Under the pieces are notes generated by a model. It had not been told where the DNA came from. It did not search any database and saw only the letters and a list, made by a program, of their open reading frames with translations. A stretch of DNA of 64,000 bases, taken from contig NZ_JBEWCD010000003.1 in NCBI RefSeq assembly GCF_040530035.1, positions 186,001 to 250,000 on the forward strand. Direction: 5' to 3'. The translations under genes and the position numbers were made by a program. Each line of letters opens with the position of its first letter. Position 1 is the first letter of the stretch. This document shows positions 8,800 through 16,692 of the stretch, in pieces. This DNA comes from Roseibium sp. HPY-6 (GTDB lineage: Bacteria > Pseudomonadota > Alphaproteobacteria > Rhizobiales > Stappiaceae).

Positions 8800-9048
8800 C
8801 TAGCGCACTTGCCCTGACACTTCGTTCAGCCAAGCCTTCAGGTTTTTCTCTAATTTTAGACGAAACGCGTCTATCGTCGCCTTGGAGCCCTTCAAATTGA
8901 TGGGTCTGGCCTCAGACTGACGGACTTTGTTGCAAATCCCGTTTCCCGGATACAACCCGCCTTGTGGCAGTCGCATGGTCTGAACCCTGAGAAATTGCGG
9001 GTTTCCGGACGGCCTTACGCATTGCATTTCTGCCGGAGTGTGCTCCAA
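8800..9048 (-). CDS. Doubtful small ORF in the gap before the protease-nuclease gene
   Basis: An 82-residue reading frame opening with TTG fills most of the 422-base gap 8676-9097. Its C-terminal half (rich in Lys, Leu and Ala, predicted helical) looks protein-like, but the start is weak and I recognise no family. The gap otherwise holds the 8695-8720 hairpin and the promoter of the gene at 9098. It may simply be non-coding. Confidence 0.25.
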   Translation of the reverse strand: MEHTPAEMQCVRPSGNPQFLRVQTMRLPQGGLYPGNGICNKVRQSEARPINLKGSKATIDAFRLKLEKNLKAWLNEVSGQVR

Positions 9049-9097
9049 TAAACCCTTACGTGCATTTTCAATAGTCCGATTTCAAAGGGGGGAATTT

Positions 9098-11245
9098 ATG
9101 TCTGCCTCAAGTGAAAACATTGAACGCATGAGAAAATTCAGGAAGCGTTTTCTCGATCGCGACAATGAATTGAACGAAGAACTTGCCGATACCAGCGGCG
9201 GCCTCGATCTTGAGGCCAGTCTGGAGGCGTTCGAAACCTTTACGCCGGAGGGCGCTGCACCGGCGGGGCTCAGTGACGAATTCAATCTGGAAAGCATTAT
9301 CATGCGGTCCGGCAGGCCAGTGCTGGACGTGTTGAACAACGAGACGGTTCTGGAATTCGTCGAGCAATCGGAAAGCAAGACCTGGAAAGCCCGCCTGGAA
9401 AGCGCGGCCGACATTCTCGAACACGCCATCAAGGCAAGCGGGCGCATCAATCTACAAAATCACTATCTGGATTGGGTCGGCACCGGCTGGCTGGTTGCCC
9501 GGGACATCATGGTCACGAACCGTCACGTCGCCCGGGAATTCACCATGCGCGACGGCGAGGGATTTACCTTTGCAACGGATGGTGCGCGCGCTGTGCGGGC
9601 GAACATCGACTTTCTGAAGGAATTCGACAATCCGGGCGCACGCGTCTTCAAACTGATCGATGTTCTGGATGTGATCGATTATCCCGATATGGCCTTTTTC
9701 CGCGTCGAGCAGACGGCCGGCGACGGCCCTTTGTCGGACCCGATCCTTCTGTCGTCCACGCCGTCAGAAACTCAGCTTGCTGCCGTGATCGGCTATCCGG
9801 CCAGCGACTCGCGCATTCCCGATTTCACCCTGATGGAAGACATCTACGGCAAACGCTACAATCACAAGCGCGTCGCACCGGGCAGCGTTACATTCGTGGA
9901 AGAAGACCGCCTGCTGCATGATGCAACCACATTGGGCGGCAACTCGGGCTCGGTGGTACTGAACCTTAAAACCGGTGAGGCATTCGGCCTGCACTATTCC
10001 GGCGCCTTCATGACCACCAATTATGCCGTCAGGTCTGACATCGTGAAAGAAGCACTGGAGCGGGTGCAGCGCGGAGACAGCAGCGCTTACGAAGCTGAAC
10101 GCCGCAGGCAGAACTCGCGGGACGTGGACGGCTCCTCGGGTGCGGTGCCACAACCCCGTTTGGGCGATAGCAACGTTGTCCTCCAAACACCGCCTCAACC
10201 GATTCCGGGTTTGGGCGCGCAGTCGGTAACATTCCCGCTCACTGTCACAGTCTCCCTTGGCGCACCCGGTGGTGCCAACACTACGACATATGCCTCCGCA
10301 CCATTGGAGCCGGAGCCCGGGTCACGCCAACCACCGATACCTGATCCTGGCGACGATGATCTCATTGACGAAAACGAAGAAGCCCGTCCGGAAACCTACC
10401 GCAACCGCATGGGTTTCAACGCGGAGTTTCTCGGTGCGGACAAACGGACGGAGCTGCCTGAGGTTCTGCTTAAAAAGGATCTTCTCAGGTTCGAATTCGA
10501 CGGCGTCGAAATGAGTGAGCTGAAGTACCATAATTTTTCCGTCGTCATGAACAAGCCGCGTCGCATGTGTTTTTTCTCGGCTGTAAACATCGATGGCGCC
10601 CAGGCCAAGATGGCGAGCCGCGTAGGCTGGAAATGGGACGGCCGTATTCCGCGGACGCAGCAGATCATGAAGGAATGCTACGGCAACCCGCCGAAATTCA
10701 GCCGGGGCCACATGACCCGACGCAACGATCCGGGCTGGGGCTCGGATACCGATGCAAAGCTGGGCAACGAAGACAGCATGCATGTTACCAACGCGACGCC
10801 GCAAATGCAGGCCTTCAACTCACCGATCTGGCTCGAACTGGAAGACTATGCACTCAACAATGCCATCGAAGACGGCATGCGCGTTTGCGTCTTCACCGGC
10901 CCTTTTTTCAGGAACAGTGACCCGGTGCATTTCGGAGTGAAGATTCCGGTCGCCTTCTGGAAGGTGATCGCCTTCGTCCATGACCGGACACGCAAATTAT
11001 GTTCCACCGGGTACAGGATGGACCAGACAGCGAACCTGCCAAGTCAGGAGGAATTTGTCTTCGGCGCCTTCACGTCAAGCCACACCCAGCAGGCAGCCCA
11101 GGTGTCCGTACGTTCCATCGAAGAGGAAGCAGCCATCGATTTTGGCGGTCTTGCGGATCTGGACCCGCTTGGCCAGCAGGAGAGCGTTGGAGGGCGCAGA
11201 CAGGCAATTCCACTCCTTTCGAAGACCCAGATAAGATATCTATGA
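9098..11245 (+). CDS. Trypsin-like serine protease fused to NUC-type DNA/RNA nuclease
   Basis: 715 residues. Residues 1-100 are charged and helical. Residues about 125-310 form a trypsin/V8-like protease: GTGWLV then NRHVA with His143, DYPDMAFF with Asp197, and GGNSGS with Ser283, so the triad is complete. A Pro-rich linker (about 345-430) leads to a DNA/RNA non-specific endonuclease domain: FNAEFLG near 440, NIDGA, SRGHMTRRNDPGWG with His538 (usual DRGH, here Ser for Asp) and VTNATPQ with Asn565. No signal peptide, so it is likely cytosolic. A GGGGGGAA site precedes ATG 9098. The combination suggests a stress- or invader-triggered effector with protease control of a nuclease; this is inference. 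It is the same architecture as the gene at 29481, though diverged. It faces the lipase operon. Confidence 0.85.
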   Translation: MSASSENIERMRKFRKRFLDRDNELNEELADTSGGLDLEASLEAFETFTPEGAAPAGLSDEFNLESIIMRSGRPVLDVLNNETVLEFVEQSESKTWKARLESAADILEHAIKASGRINLQNHYLDWVGTGWLVARDIMVTNRHVAREFTMRDGEGFTFATDGARAVRANIDFLKEFDNPGARVFKLIDVLDVIDYPDMAFFRVEQTAGDGPLSDPILLSSTPSETQLAAVIGYPASDSRIPDFTLMEDIYGKRYNHKRVAPGSVTFVEEDRLLHDATTLGGNSGSVVLNLKTGEAFGLHYSGAFMTTNYAVRSDIVKEALERVQRGDSSAYEAERRRQNSRDVDGSSGAVPQPRLGDSNVVLQTPPQPIPGLGAQSVTFPLTVTVSLGAPGGANTTTYASAPLEPEPGSRQPPIPDPGDDDLIDENEEARPETYRNRMGFNAEFLGADKRTELPEVLLKKDLLRFEFDGVEMSELKYHNFSVVMNKPRRMCFFSAVNIDGAQAKMASRVGWKWDGRIPRTQQIMKECYGNPPKFSRGHMTRRNDPGWGSDTDAKLGNEDSMHVTNATPQMQAFNSPIWLELEDYALNNAIEDGMRVCVFTGPFFRNSDPVHFGVKIPVAFWKVIAFVHDRTRKLCSTGYRMDQTANLPSQEEFVFGAFTSSHTQQAAQVSVRSIEEEAAIDFGGLADLDPLGQQESVGGRRQAIPLLSKTQIRYL

Positions 11246-11269
11246 TCTGGCGCCACTGGTCACGGTGAT

Positions 11270-11306
11270 GCCACTGTCCGCTTCAAACTTAGCGCCGGAC
11301 AGTGGC
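11270..11306. terminator. Hairpin between convergent protease-nuclease and lipase operons
   Basis: Perfect 11-bp stem (11270-11280 with 11296-11306) and 15-base loop, 24 bases after the protease-nuclease stop. No T run follows in the rightward direction. Confidence 0.55.
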
Positions 11307-11381
11307 CATATCAATTCCTTATCGGTCACTGATGCCTGACCCCTGCACACTATTCAGGGCGATCCTGATATATGTCCAATC

Positions 11382-12176
11382 CTAGATATCGATATCGGCA
11401 AGCGCACCGTCCAGATGGGTACTCAGTTTCGCCGTTACGCGCGCTTCGAAGTCCTTCAGCAACACGGGGTTGATCGAGACTTTTTGATGCGCGTGCCTGA
11501 GCGTCGCCTCGTCGGAAGAGAACCGGAAGAACAGAACCTGCGTTATTGCTGAACCCGCATCCAGCATGAAGGCGAAGAGCGTGATCGACGGCTCCCCGCC
11601 CTCCATGCTCACTTGTGAAATCTGGAACTGGTTGGCCCTTGCGCGCTGGGTCCTGCGGTCGAACAGCGTGAACCAGGGTTGGGTTTTGTGCATCTCCTTC
11701 AAACCGTCAAGCACGCTCAGAATAGTCGAGGCAACACCGACCGCTGCACCGCCCAAAACCGCCGTCAAAACGGGGACGATGGCTTTGTGCACTTCCACCG
11801 ATGTGCCGGTGAGCGCGCGCGACGTGTCACCAAAGCCGGAGGACCGCCAGCCCAGCTTGTTGAGCGTGCCGACATAGTGTCCCATCCAAGTGTCGAGGGA
11901 GATATCCCCGCTGCCCTGTTTCTTGTCCGCGGCAAGTTCCGCAAGCAACATGACATTCGCAATCGCAGAGCGCAGATCATGCGGCACGTCTTCTGCGAAC
12001 CCTGCCAACTGATTGCTGACCACGACGTTCTGCCCGCCGTCTTTGGCAAAGTCCGGCTTCGCAGGCGCGGCCCCGCCTACGGTTTCAAGTTCCACGCCAC
12101 CCGTCATTTCGGACGGCAAGTCTATGCTTTCGAGGAAAGCGGAAATCTCCTGACGTTCTGTATCAATGTCAGTCAT
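11382..12176 (-). CDS. Unrecognised protein with glycine-rich hydrophobic hairpin
   Basis: 264 residues, no cysteine and no signal peptide. An acidic N-terminus (about 1-50) is followed by helical segments. Near residues 155-185 is a hydrophobic, small-residue-rich stretch (VLTAVLGGAAVGVASTIL) that could be one membrane helix or a glycine-zipper hairpin. A beta-rich C-terminal part (QFQISQVSM, ITLFAFML, TQVLFFRF) follows. I know no family for it. It starts 62 bases after the stop of the lipase gene in the same direction with its own AGGGAG site, so they form a likely operon. A membrane-inserting partner of the lipase is possible but unproven. ATG 12176 was chosen for its ribosome site over an upstream start 36 bases earlier. 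Confidence 0.75.
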   Translation of the reverse strand: MTDIDTERQEISAFLESIDLPSEMTGGVELETVGGAAPAKPDFAKDGGQNVVVSNQLAGFAEDVPHDLRSAIANVMLLAELAADKKQGSGDISLDTWMGHYVGTLNKLGWRSSGFGDTSRALTGTSVEVHKAIVPVLTAVLGGAAVGVASTILSVLDGLKEMHKTQPWFTLFDRRTQRARANQFQISQVSMEGGEPSITLFAFMLDAGSAITQVLFFRFSSDEATLRHAHQKVSINPVLLKDFEARVTAKLSTHLDGALADIDI

Positions 12177-12238
12177 CTCAAACTCCCTGATTGATTGACT
12201 GGACGGGTTCAAGTCTTGAGCTAAATCGCTGCCGCCGG

Positions 12239-13165
12239 CTAACGTATCTGTTTGCCGGTGGCAGCTATGTAGCGATCAATGCGGTGATCCTTGACGGAGG
12301 GAAAAAAGCCCTCGAGGTTGACGTCGGACGCTCCGTCAAAAACCCCTTCAAGGTTCTCGGTTCCGCCAACTCCCGGCGCACTTTCAAGGCCCGCCGGAGG
12401 ATTCGCCATCGCATCCTGGATCTGTTGCCTCAGGCTCTTGAACTCTTCTTCACTAAGGGGAGCGGGTCCCTGATCCGGCTCACCCGGACCGGCAGATTCC
12501 AGGTTTGCTTCAAAACCTTCGTTGCGCGCCTTGACCTGACCCGAACCGTCAAAATGGAAGAGCTGTCCGGAATGGGCATAGGTGAAGGGGACACGCGGCA
12601 CCACGTCGTCGTCATTGACAAAGCGGTAGTAGCGGTTACCGAACACGTCCATTATTTTTCGTGCCGTGCCCCGGCGGGCGAGACGCGGCTGACCGAAGGT
12701 CGCAACCCCGGCAACATTGACGGAACCGTGTGTTTCAATGGCGGTATTCACCGCTACTGCACCGCCCAGGCTGTGGCCGGTGAGCCAAAGCGTTTTGCCG
12801 GCTGAACTCGCGGCCCGAAGAGGTGGCAGCAAGATACCCTGCGCAGCCCTGTAGGCTTCCAGGAACCCGCCATGGACGTCGCCGAATGCGCCCTCCAGAT
12901 CGAAAACCTGAATGTTGACCAGCCAGTCGGCGATGCCTTTGGTCCCACGGTAGACAAGTACCGCCGCGTCATCGCTCTCCACGAGGTAGGCTTGCGTATC
13001 GGCAATGTCAGCATGTGCGGTGACCTTCATCCCCAAATCGGCCTCAGCATCGGCCTTGAAGGCAGCAAGGTCCCTGTAACTGCGCTTCGAGATGAGCGCC
13101 AGAGACAACATGGCTTGCCAACTGAAAATCGGATTACGTAGAGAAACTTCGTCGAAATCAGTCAT
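12239..13165 (-). CDS. Class 3 (fungal-type) lipase family protein
   Basis: 308 residues of alpha/beta-hydrolase fold. Motifs in order: VLVYRGTKGIADWLVN (oxyanion/lid strand), VHGGFLEAY, GHSLGGAVA (nucleophile Ser), FGQPR, NDDDVVPRVPF (catalytic Asp region) and, at the end, KDHRIDRYI supplying the His. This is the complete class 3 lipase set. There is no signal peptide from the chosen ATG 13165, which has GGGAG upstream, so a cytosolic or specially exported enzyme acting on membrane lipids is implied. An Asp/Glu/Gly/Pro-rich insert lies between Asp and His (residues about 220-290). It is first in a two-gene operon with the hydrophobic-hairpin protein and is convergent with the protease-nuclease. 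Confidence 0.85.
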   Translation of the reverse strand: MTDFDEVSLRNPIFSWQAMLSLALISKRSYRDLAAFKADAEADLGMKVTAHADIADTQAYLVESDDAAVLVYRGTKGIADWLVNIQVFDLEGAFGDVHGGFLEAYRAAQGILLPPLRAASSAGKTLWLTGHSLGGAVAVNTAIETHGSVNVAGVATFGQPRLARRGTARKIMDVFGNRYYRFVNDDDVVPRVPFTYAHSGQLFHFDGSGQVKARNEGFEANLESAGPGEPDQGPAPLSEEEFKSLRQQIQDAMANPPAGLESAPGVGGTENLEGVFDGASDVNLEGFFPSVKDHRIDRYIAATGKQIR

Positions 13166-13498
13166 CTTGCAGCTCCCACAAACTAAAAATATCGCAAATG
13201 TCAGATTTGAGCCCATGAAATAGACAGGCTTGCATCTCAAACTTTAAACGTGAACAGCACAATCATCAGAAGACATGAGCATCCGGGAAAACGCAAGAGT
13301 TGACGGATGATTTTTAGTTGTAATTCCGTCTGAGCACCCGTGATCAAAGGTGAGACGCAGCGCTGCGCTTGCACGGACGGTTAGAGATTGATCCTGACTT
13401 CACGAGCCGCGCCATTGGGCACGCGAAAGACCTGATGCAAACTCTTGCCATCCATGCTTTGTTCAGCATCCGGTTTGGAAAGTGCGGGGGCAACGCTC
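13166..13498. other. Intergenic region between divergent lipase and secreted-protein genes
   Basis: 333 bases without a supportable gene. It must carry the promoters of the leftward lipase operon and possibly of the rightward gene at 13499. A short GCAGCGCTGC palindrome lies near 13358, but I see no clear promoter hexamers or repeats. Confidence 0.5.
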
Positions 13499-13990
13499 AT
13501 GTTTGGCAACAGTATCAGACGGTTTACGCGAAATTCCCTCGTCTTTGCAGGAGCAGCCATTGCAGGAACAGGCTTGGCTGGCGTTGCCGATGCGATGCGC
13601 CTGCACGACCGGTTTTCGGCACAGCCCTGCTTTGCGCGCACTTACACCGCCAGCCACCTTGCCAATCATCCGAAGCAGCTGGTGGCGCATATCTGGTTTT
13701 TAGATGCGCCCTCAGCAACCACCGGCAACAACCAGCTTGCGCTTCAATTCGGGTTCAGATTGCGGGACGGCCGCGCATACAGCAGCTTTGCCTATTGCAG
13801 CACCGATGGCTTCTGCGCAACGGAAGGCGATGGTGGCAGCGTGCAGTTCACAGACCGCGGCACGAACCTGCGCCTGTCCGTCGTCGACTATCTGATCATC
13901 GAAGGAGCGGACTTTTCGCCCGACCTTTCGCAAAGCGATGACCGGGTATTTCTGCTTTACCCAGCCGCAAGGGGAGATTGCGGTTGGTGA
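13499..13990 (+). CDS. Unrecognised exported protein
   Basis: 163 residues with a signal peptide: a basic start containing an RR pair (SIRRFTRN), a hydrophobic core of about 20 residues and a cut site near VADA. The mature part has four cysteines (near FSAQPCFAR, AYCSTDGFC and the C-terminus) that could form two disulfides, and a beta-rich pattern. No family recognised. The double arginine is only a weak Tat match. ATG 13499 gives a clean signal peptide; earlier in-frame starts do not. Confidence 0.65.
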   Translation: MFGNSIRRFTRNSLVFAGAAIAGTGLAGVADAMRLHDRFSAQPCFARTYTASHLANHPKQLVAHIWFLDAPSATTGNNQLALQFGFRLRDGRAYSSFAYCSTDGFCATEGDGGSVQFTDRGTNLRLSVVDYLIIEGADFSPDLSQSDDRVFLLYPAARGDCGW

Positions 13991-14201
13991 AGCCCGAACT
14001 GAGTTCACGCTCTGCAAAAACGAGAATTAAGCCAACCATTGCCCCAGCACTAACAGTTTGTTTTGATTTAATTGAGCGCGTTACCGCTATGCTTCTGCGG
14101 CGTGAAGTGGACAGTCAAAATTCGCTTTCACCTCAACTTTCTTGAGAGCGGGTGCTGTCTCTAAAGATCTAGAACGGCCACCAGGATGAGGGATCTTGCC
14201 A

Positions 14202-14357
14202 ATGCCTAGGTTCCGTTTCGACACGGCGTTTCGCGCCTGGCAGGCTCAGCGGCAGGCACGCCTGCGCACGGAGCGGCAGATCCAATATCTCGAGCACCGG
14301 AAGATTGCCGAGCCAGATCGCACGGCAGAGTTCGACGCCCAGATCGCAGACCTTTAA
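14202..14357 (+). CDS. Small basic helical protein (51 aa), function unknown
   Basis: A 51-residue frame with ATG at 14202 and GAGGGA eight bases upstream. It is rich in Arg, Gln and Ala and predicted to be one long helix (AWQAQRQARLRTERQIQYLE). It stops 11 bases before the next gene and shares an operon with it. Base composition is GC-richer than the genes that follow at 14705-17562. No family recognised. Confidence 0.5.
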   Translation: MPRFRFDTAFRAWQAQRQARLRTERQIQYLEHRKIAEPDRTAEFDAQIADL

Positions 14358-14368
14358 GGGAGATACAG

Positions 14369-14689
14369 ATGACTGACGAGGACTTTCTTCGTGCCGCGCT
14401 GGCCGAGCTCTCGCCCGAGACGCGCGCTGGCGCCTTGGCCTGCGCCTCGGCGCAGGTGGCGCTGCCTCATCGAATGACACCGGGTGAGGCGATGGACATC
14501 GCGGACGCGCTGAGCGCGCCGCGTGGCCTCGTGCTCGCCCTCATGGGCTGGATCAACTCGAAGGCCGACAGGCCGAACCGTCGCGCCTTCTTCGATATCC
14601 TTTGCCCCACGCTGAGCCGCAGCGAGGCCCGCTGGCCGACAGATCGAGAGACGCTGTTTGCCCTGGGCATCTGCCGGACGTTGCAATAG
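14369..14689 (+). CDS. Hypothetical protein (106 aa)
   Basis: 106 residues, helical and Ala-rich, with AAGGGAGA seven bases before the ATG and the 51-residue gene just upstream. No transmembrane segment or signal peptide. I recognise no family; small paired genes of this type are common in prophage and plasmid remnants, which fits the accessory surroundings. Confidence 0.55.
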   Translation: MTDEDFLRAALAELSPETRAGALACASAQVALPHRMTPGEAMDIADALSAPRGLVLALMGWINSKADRPNRRAFFDILCPTLSRSEARWPTDRETLFALGICRTLQ

Positions 14690-14704
14690 TCAGAGTTCTT
14701 TCGG

Positions 14705-15313
14705 TTAAGGGTCGGGATCTCTGTCTGAGTTTGGCTCAACTGGAAAGTCCGGCGCGTCCATTGAGTCATAGGAAAACAATGCTTCAATTCCGGTTTCTTT
14801 GCCCACCAGCGCTTGGGCAATGCGCTTGAAGTTGTTTGCCGTTTTCAAACTTTCTTCCAGCGCAGTCACTTGATCTCGAAAATTGTCCAAGTCAGTGAAT
14901 GCTGCCACAAAGTCATCTGTCGACCAAAGATCGACAGGCAGCTCGAACCTGTCACTTGCAACAGTTCGCAAGAACATAACGCTGTCAGTGTCATCGTCCG
15001 GACCGAACATGTCATGTGCGATGATGTTTCTTTTCGCAGCATAGTCCGAGATCTTGTTAAGCGTTCGCTTGTGCATTCTTCGCTCTTCATCACTAAGCGA
15101 CGAAGCCACCGCGACTGAGGCCTTCAGCGTTTTGATCTTGTCTCGGAACTGGATGTTCTTTGTAACTATATATCTTTGTGGATGCCCGAGCTCGAGCGCA
15201 GTTGCGATCGCGTCGTTGATGGAGGCTTCCAAGTACGCCCAGTGCCAAAGAAACTGCCCGACGAGCGTGAAACACCGAGTATCGGAATCCAACTCTTCAT
15301 AAGGCATTACCAT
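14705..15313 (-). CDS. HEPN-like hypothetical protein
   Basis: 202 residues, mostly helical. The N-terminal part carries FLWHWAYLEASINDAI. Near residue 97 is KRNIIAHDMF, which contains R-x4-H in the RN...H form typical of HEPN-fold RNases used in toxin and antiphage systems. The acidic C-terminal tail (about 180-202) is low-complexity. HEPN assignment is by motif and helix pattern only; other RN..AH proteins exist without RNase activity. It is AT-richer than its core-genome neighbours and sits in an accessory segment next to tRNA-Gly. The start is uncertain by two codons (ATG 15313 or 15307). Confidence 0.6.
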   Translation of the reverse strand: MVMPYEELDSDTRCFTLVGQFLWHWAYLEASINDAIATALELGHPQRYIVTKNIQFRDKIKTLKASVAVASSLSDEERRMHKRTLNKISDYAAKRNIIAHDMFGPDDDTDSVMFLRTVASDRFELPVDLWSTDDFVAAFTDLDNFRDQVTALEESLKTANNFKRIAQALVGKETGIEALFSYDSMDAPDFPVEPNSDRDPDP

Positions 15314-15392
15314 GACGAAGGCCGATCACTTTCAGGCTGTGCACTTAATCGTAGGTTAAGACTTCTGAAACCCATTTGTTATAGTTAAGAAA

Positions 15393-15426
15393 CCGGGCGG
15401 CACTCCGGCTAAGAAACACCGCCCGG
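15393..15426 (-). terminator. Hairpin after the 37-residue ORF
   Basis: Eight-bp stem CCGGGCGG/CCGCCCGG with an 18-base loop, starting 17 bases past the stop of the small leftward gene and followed on that strand by a short T-rich stretch. Confidence 0.5.
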
Positions 15427-15443
15427 AAGAAGACTGTTAGGTC

Positions 15444-15557
15444 TTACTTTTTGATGGTCTCAACCACATGCGTCCTAGGATTTTTCACTGCGGTCGAAAC
15501 CTTAGTGAAGCGTCCCGTAATGGCGCTGCGGCCGATTTTGGTCTTGCTCATATTCAT
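15444..15557 (-). CDS. Small basic protein (37 aa), GRSAITGRF type
   Basis: The frame encodes 37 residues from ATG 15557 (or 35 from ATG 15551), with a GGAAAGGGG stretch upstream. The core KIGRSAITGRFTKVSTAV followed by a Thr/Val-rich end resembles a family of tiny basic bacterial proteins often seen beside mobile genes; no function is known to me. It is divergent from the DUF5131 gene. Longer versions of the frame have no better ribosome site. Confidence 0.55.
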   Translation of the reverse strand: MNMSKTKIGRSAITGRFTKVSTAVKNPRTHVVETIKK

Positions 15558-15841
15558 CACCCCTTTCCCGGGCCAGTTGCCCGCCCTTTCGGACTCAGGC
15601 CAAGGCCGAAGCGAATCACAAGCAAACCATGGAAAAGTCTGAGGACGATTTCCCTCGTTGTCGAGTCTCCACACCCTCAGGTTGTTGATAAAATTGTGCA
15701 AAATCGCTTTTTGCTCATCGAAAGAATAAGTCCACGACACTCCGGCAAATGTCTTTCAGTCAACCAATTTATTCAGAATTTATAGGATTCTATACAGCGA
15801 ATCCGAGTGCTAGGGTTTGTCAAGACAAAGGGGATTTGGTT

Positions 15842-16669
15842 ATGGCTGAGACTACTGGAATTGAGTGGACAGACAGAACGTTTAATCCTTGGACAGGATG
15901 TACGAAGATCAGTCCAGGCTGTGACAACTGCTACGCGGAAGGCTGGTCAAAAAGATCGGGTCATGTGAAATGGGGGAATAATCCAAGAAAGCGAACGACG
16001 GAAGCTTATTGGAAAGCTCCACTTGCCTGGCAACGCGAAGCCGAAGCATTCGAGCTGAAACATGGTCGACGTCAGCGTATTTTCTGCGCCTCGCTAGCCG
16101 ATGTCTTCGACAACAAGGTTGACCCCACTTGGCGTTCCGACTTGTTCAATCTGATCCGGCAGACCCCGAATCTAGATTGGCAGTTGCTGACAAAAAGACC
16201 CCAAAACATTGATAAGATGCTGCCGCCCGACTGGGGCCCGTCCGGCTGGTCAAATGTATGGCTTGGTTTTACGGCCGAAGATCAACTGCGTTTCGATCAG
16301 CGCAAGAAATTCATTTCTGCGATCCCGGCAAGAGTTTGGTTTGTTTCCTATGAGCCAGCCATCGGCCCCCTACGCATCGGCCAAACGGATCCGGCTCCCG
16401 ACTGGTTAATTGTTGGTGGCGAGAGCGGTCACGGCGCTAGATCACTTGAACCACTCTGGGTTGAAGACATCCTCAACGACTGTCGGTCACGTGGCATTGC
16501 TCCGTTTTTCAAACAATGGGGAAATTATGAGAACAACCCACTCACGGGAGGGTTGAATCTGCCAAAATCTGATATGAAGGGTATAGATCCACACGGTAAA
16601 GGTGGTGGACTAATCAATGGCACAATCGTCCGTGAGTTTCCGACGGCAATTGGAGGCAGAGCGGCTTAG
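15842..16669 (+). CDS. DUF5131 / phage Gp37-Gp68 family three-Cys protein
   Basis: 275 residues. It opens with GIEWTDRTFNPWTGC and the cysteine motif C-x6-C-x2-C (CTKISPGCDNC), then RIFCASLADVFD, QLLTKRPQN, SNVWLGFT, WFVSYEPAIGPL and GGESGHGAR, all hallmarks of the phage Gp37/Gp68 (DUF5131) family. The cysteine cluster recalls iron-sulfur radical-SAM-like enzymes, but activity is not established. It is paired with TcmP 23 bases downstream, the usual partner, so the two probably act together. ATG 15842 has AGGGGA upstream. Base use is AT-richer than in flanking core genes, which suggests transfer. Confidence 0.88.
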   Translation: MAETTGIEWTDRTFNPWTGCTKISPGCDNCYAEGWSKRSGHVKWGNNPRKRTTEAYWKAPLAWQREAEAFELKHGRRQRIFCASLADVFDNKVDPTWRSDLFNLIRQTPNLDWQLLTKRPQNIDKMLPPDWGPSGWSNVWLGFTAEDQLRFDQRKKFISAIPARVWFVSYEPAIGPLRIGQTDPAPDWLIVGGESGHGARSLEPLWVEDILNDCRSRGIAPFFKQWGNYENNPLTGGLNLPKSDMKGIDPHGKGGGLINGTIVREFPTAIGGRAA

Positions 16670-16692
16670 AGAATTCAGAAGCTTGGACAGTA

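Noticed and set aside
13499..13560. Tat signal on the exported protein
   Set aside because: Only an RR pair is present; the S/T-RR-x-F-L-K context is poor, so an ordinary Sec signal is as likely.
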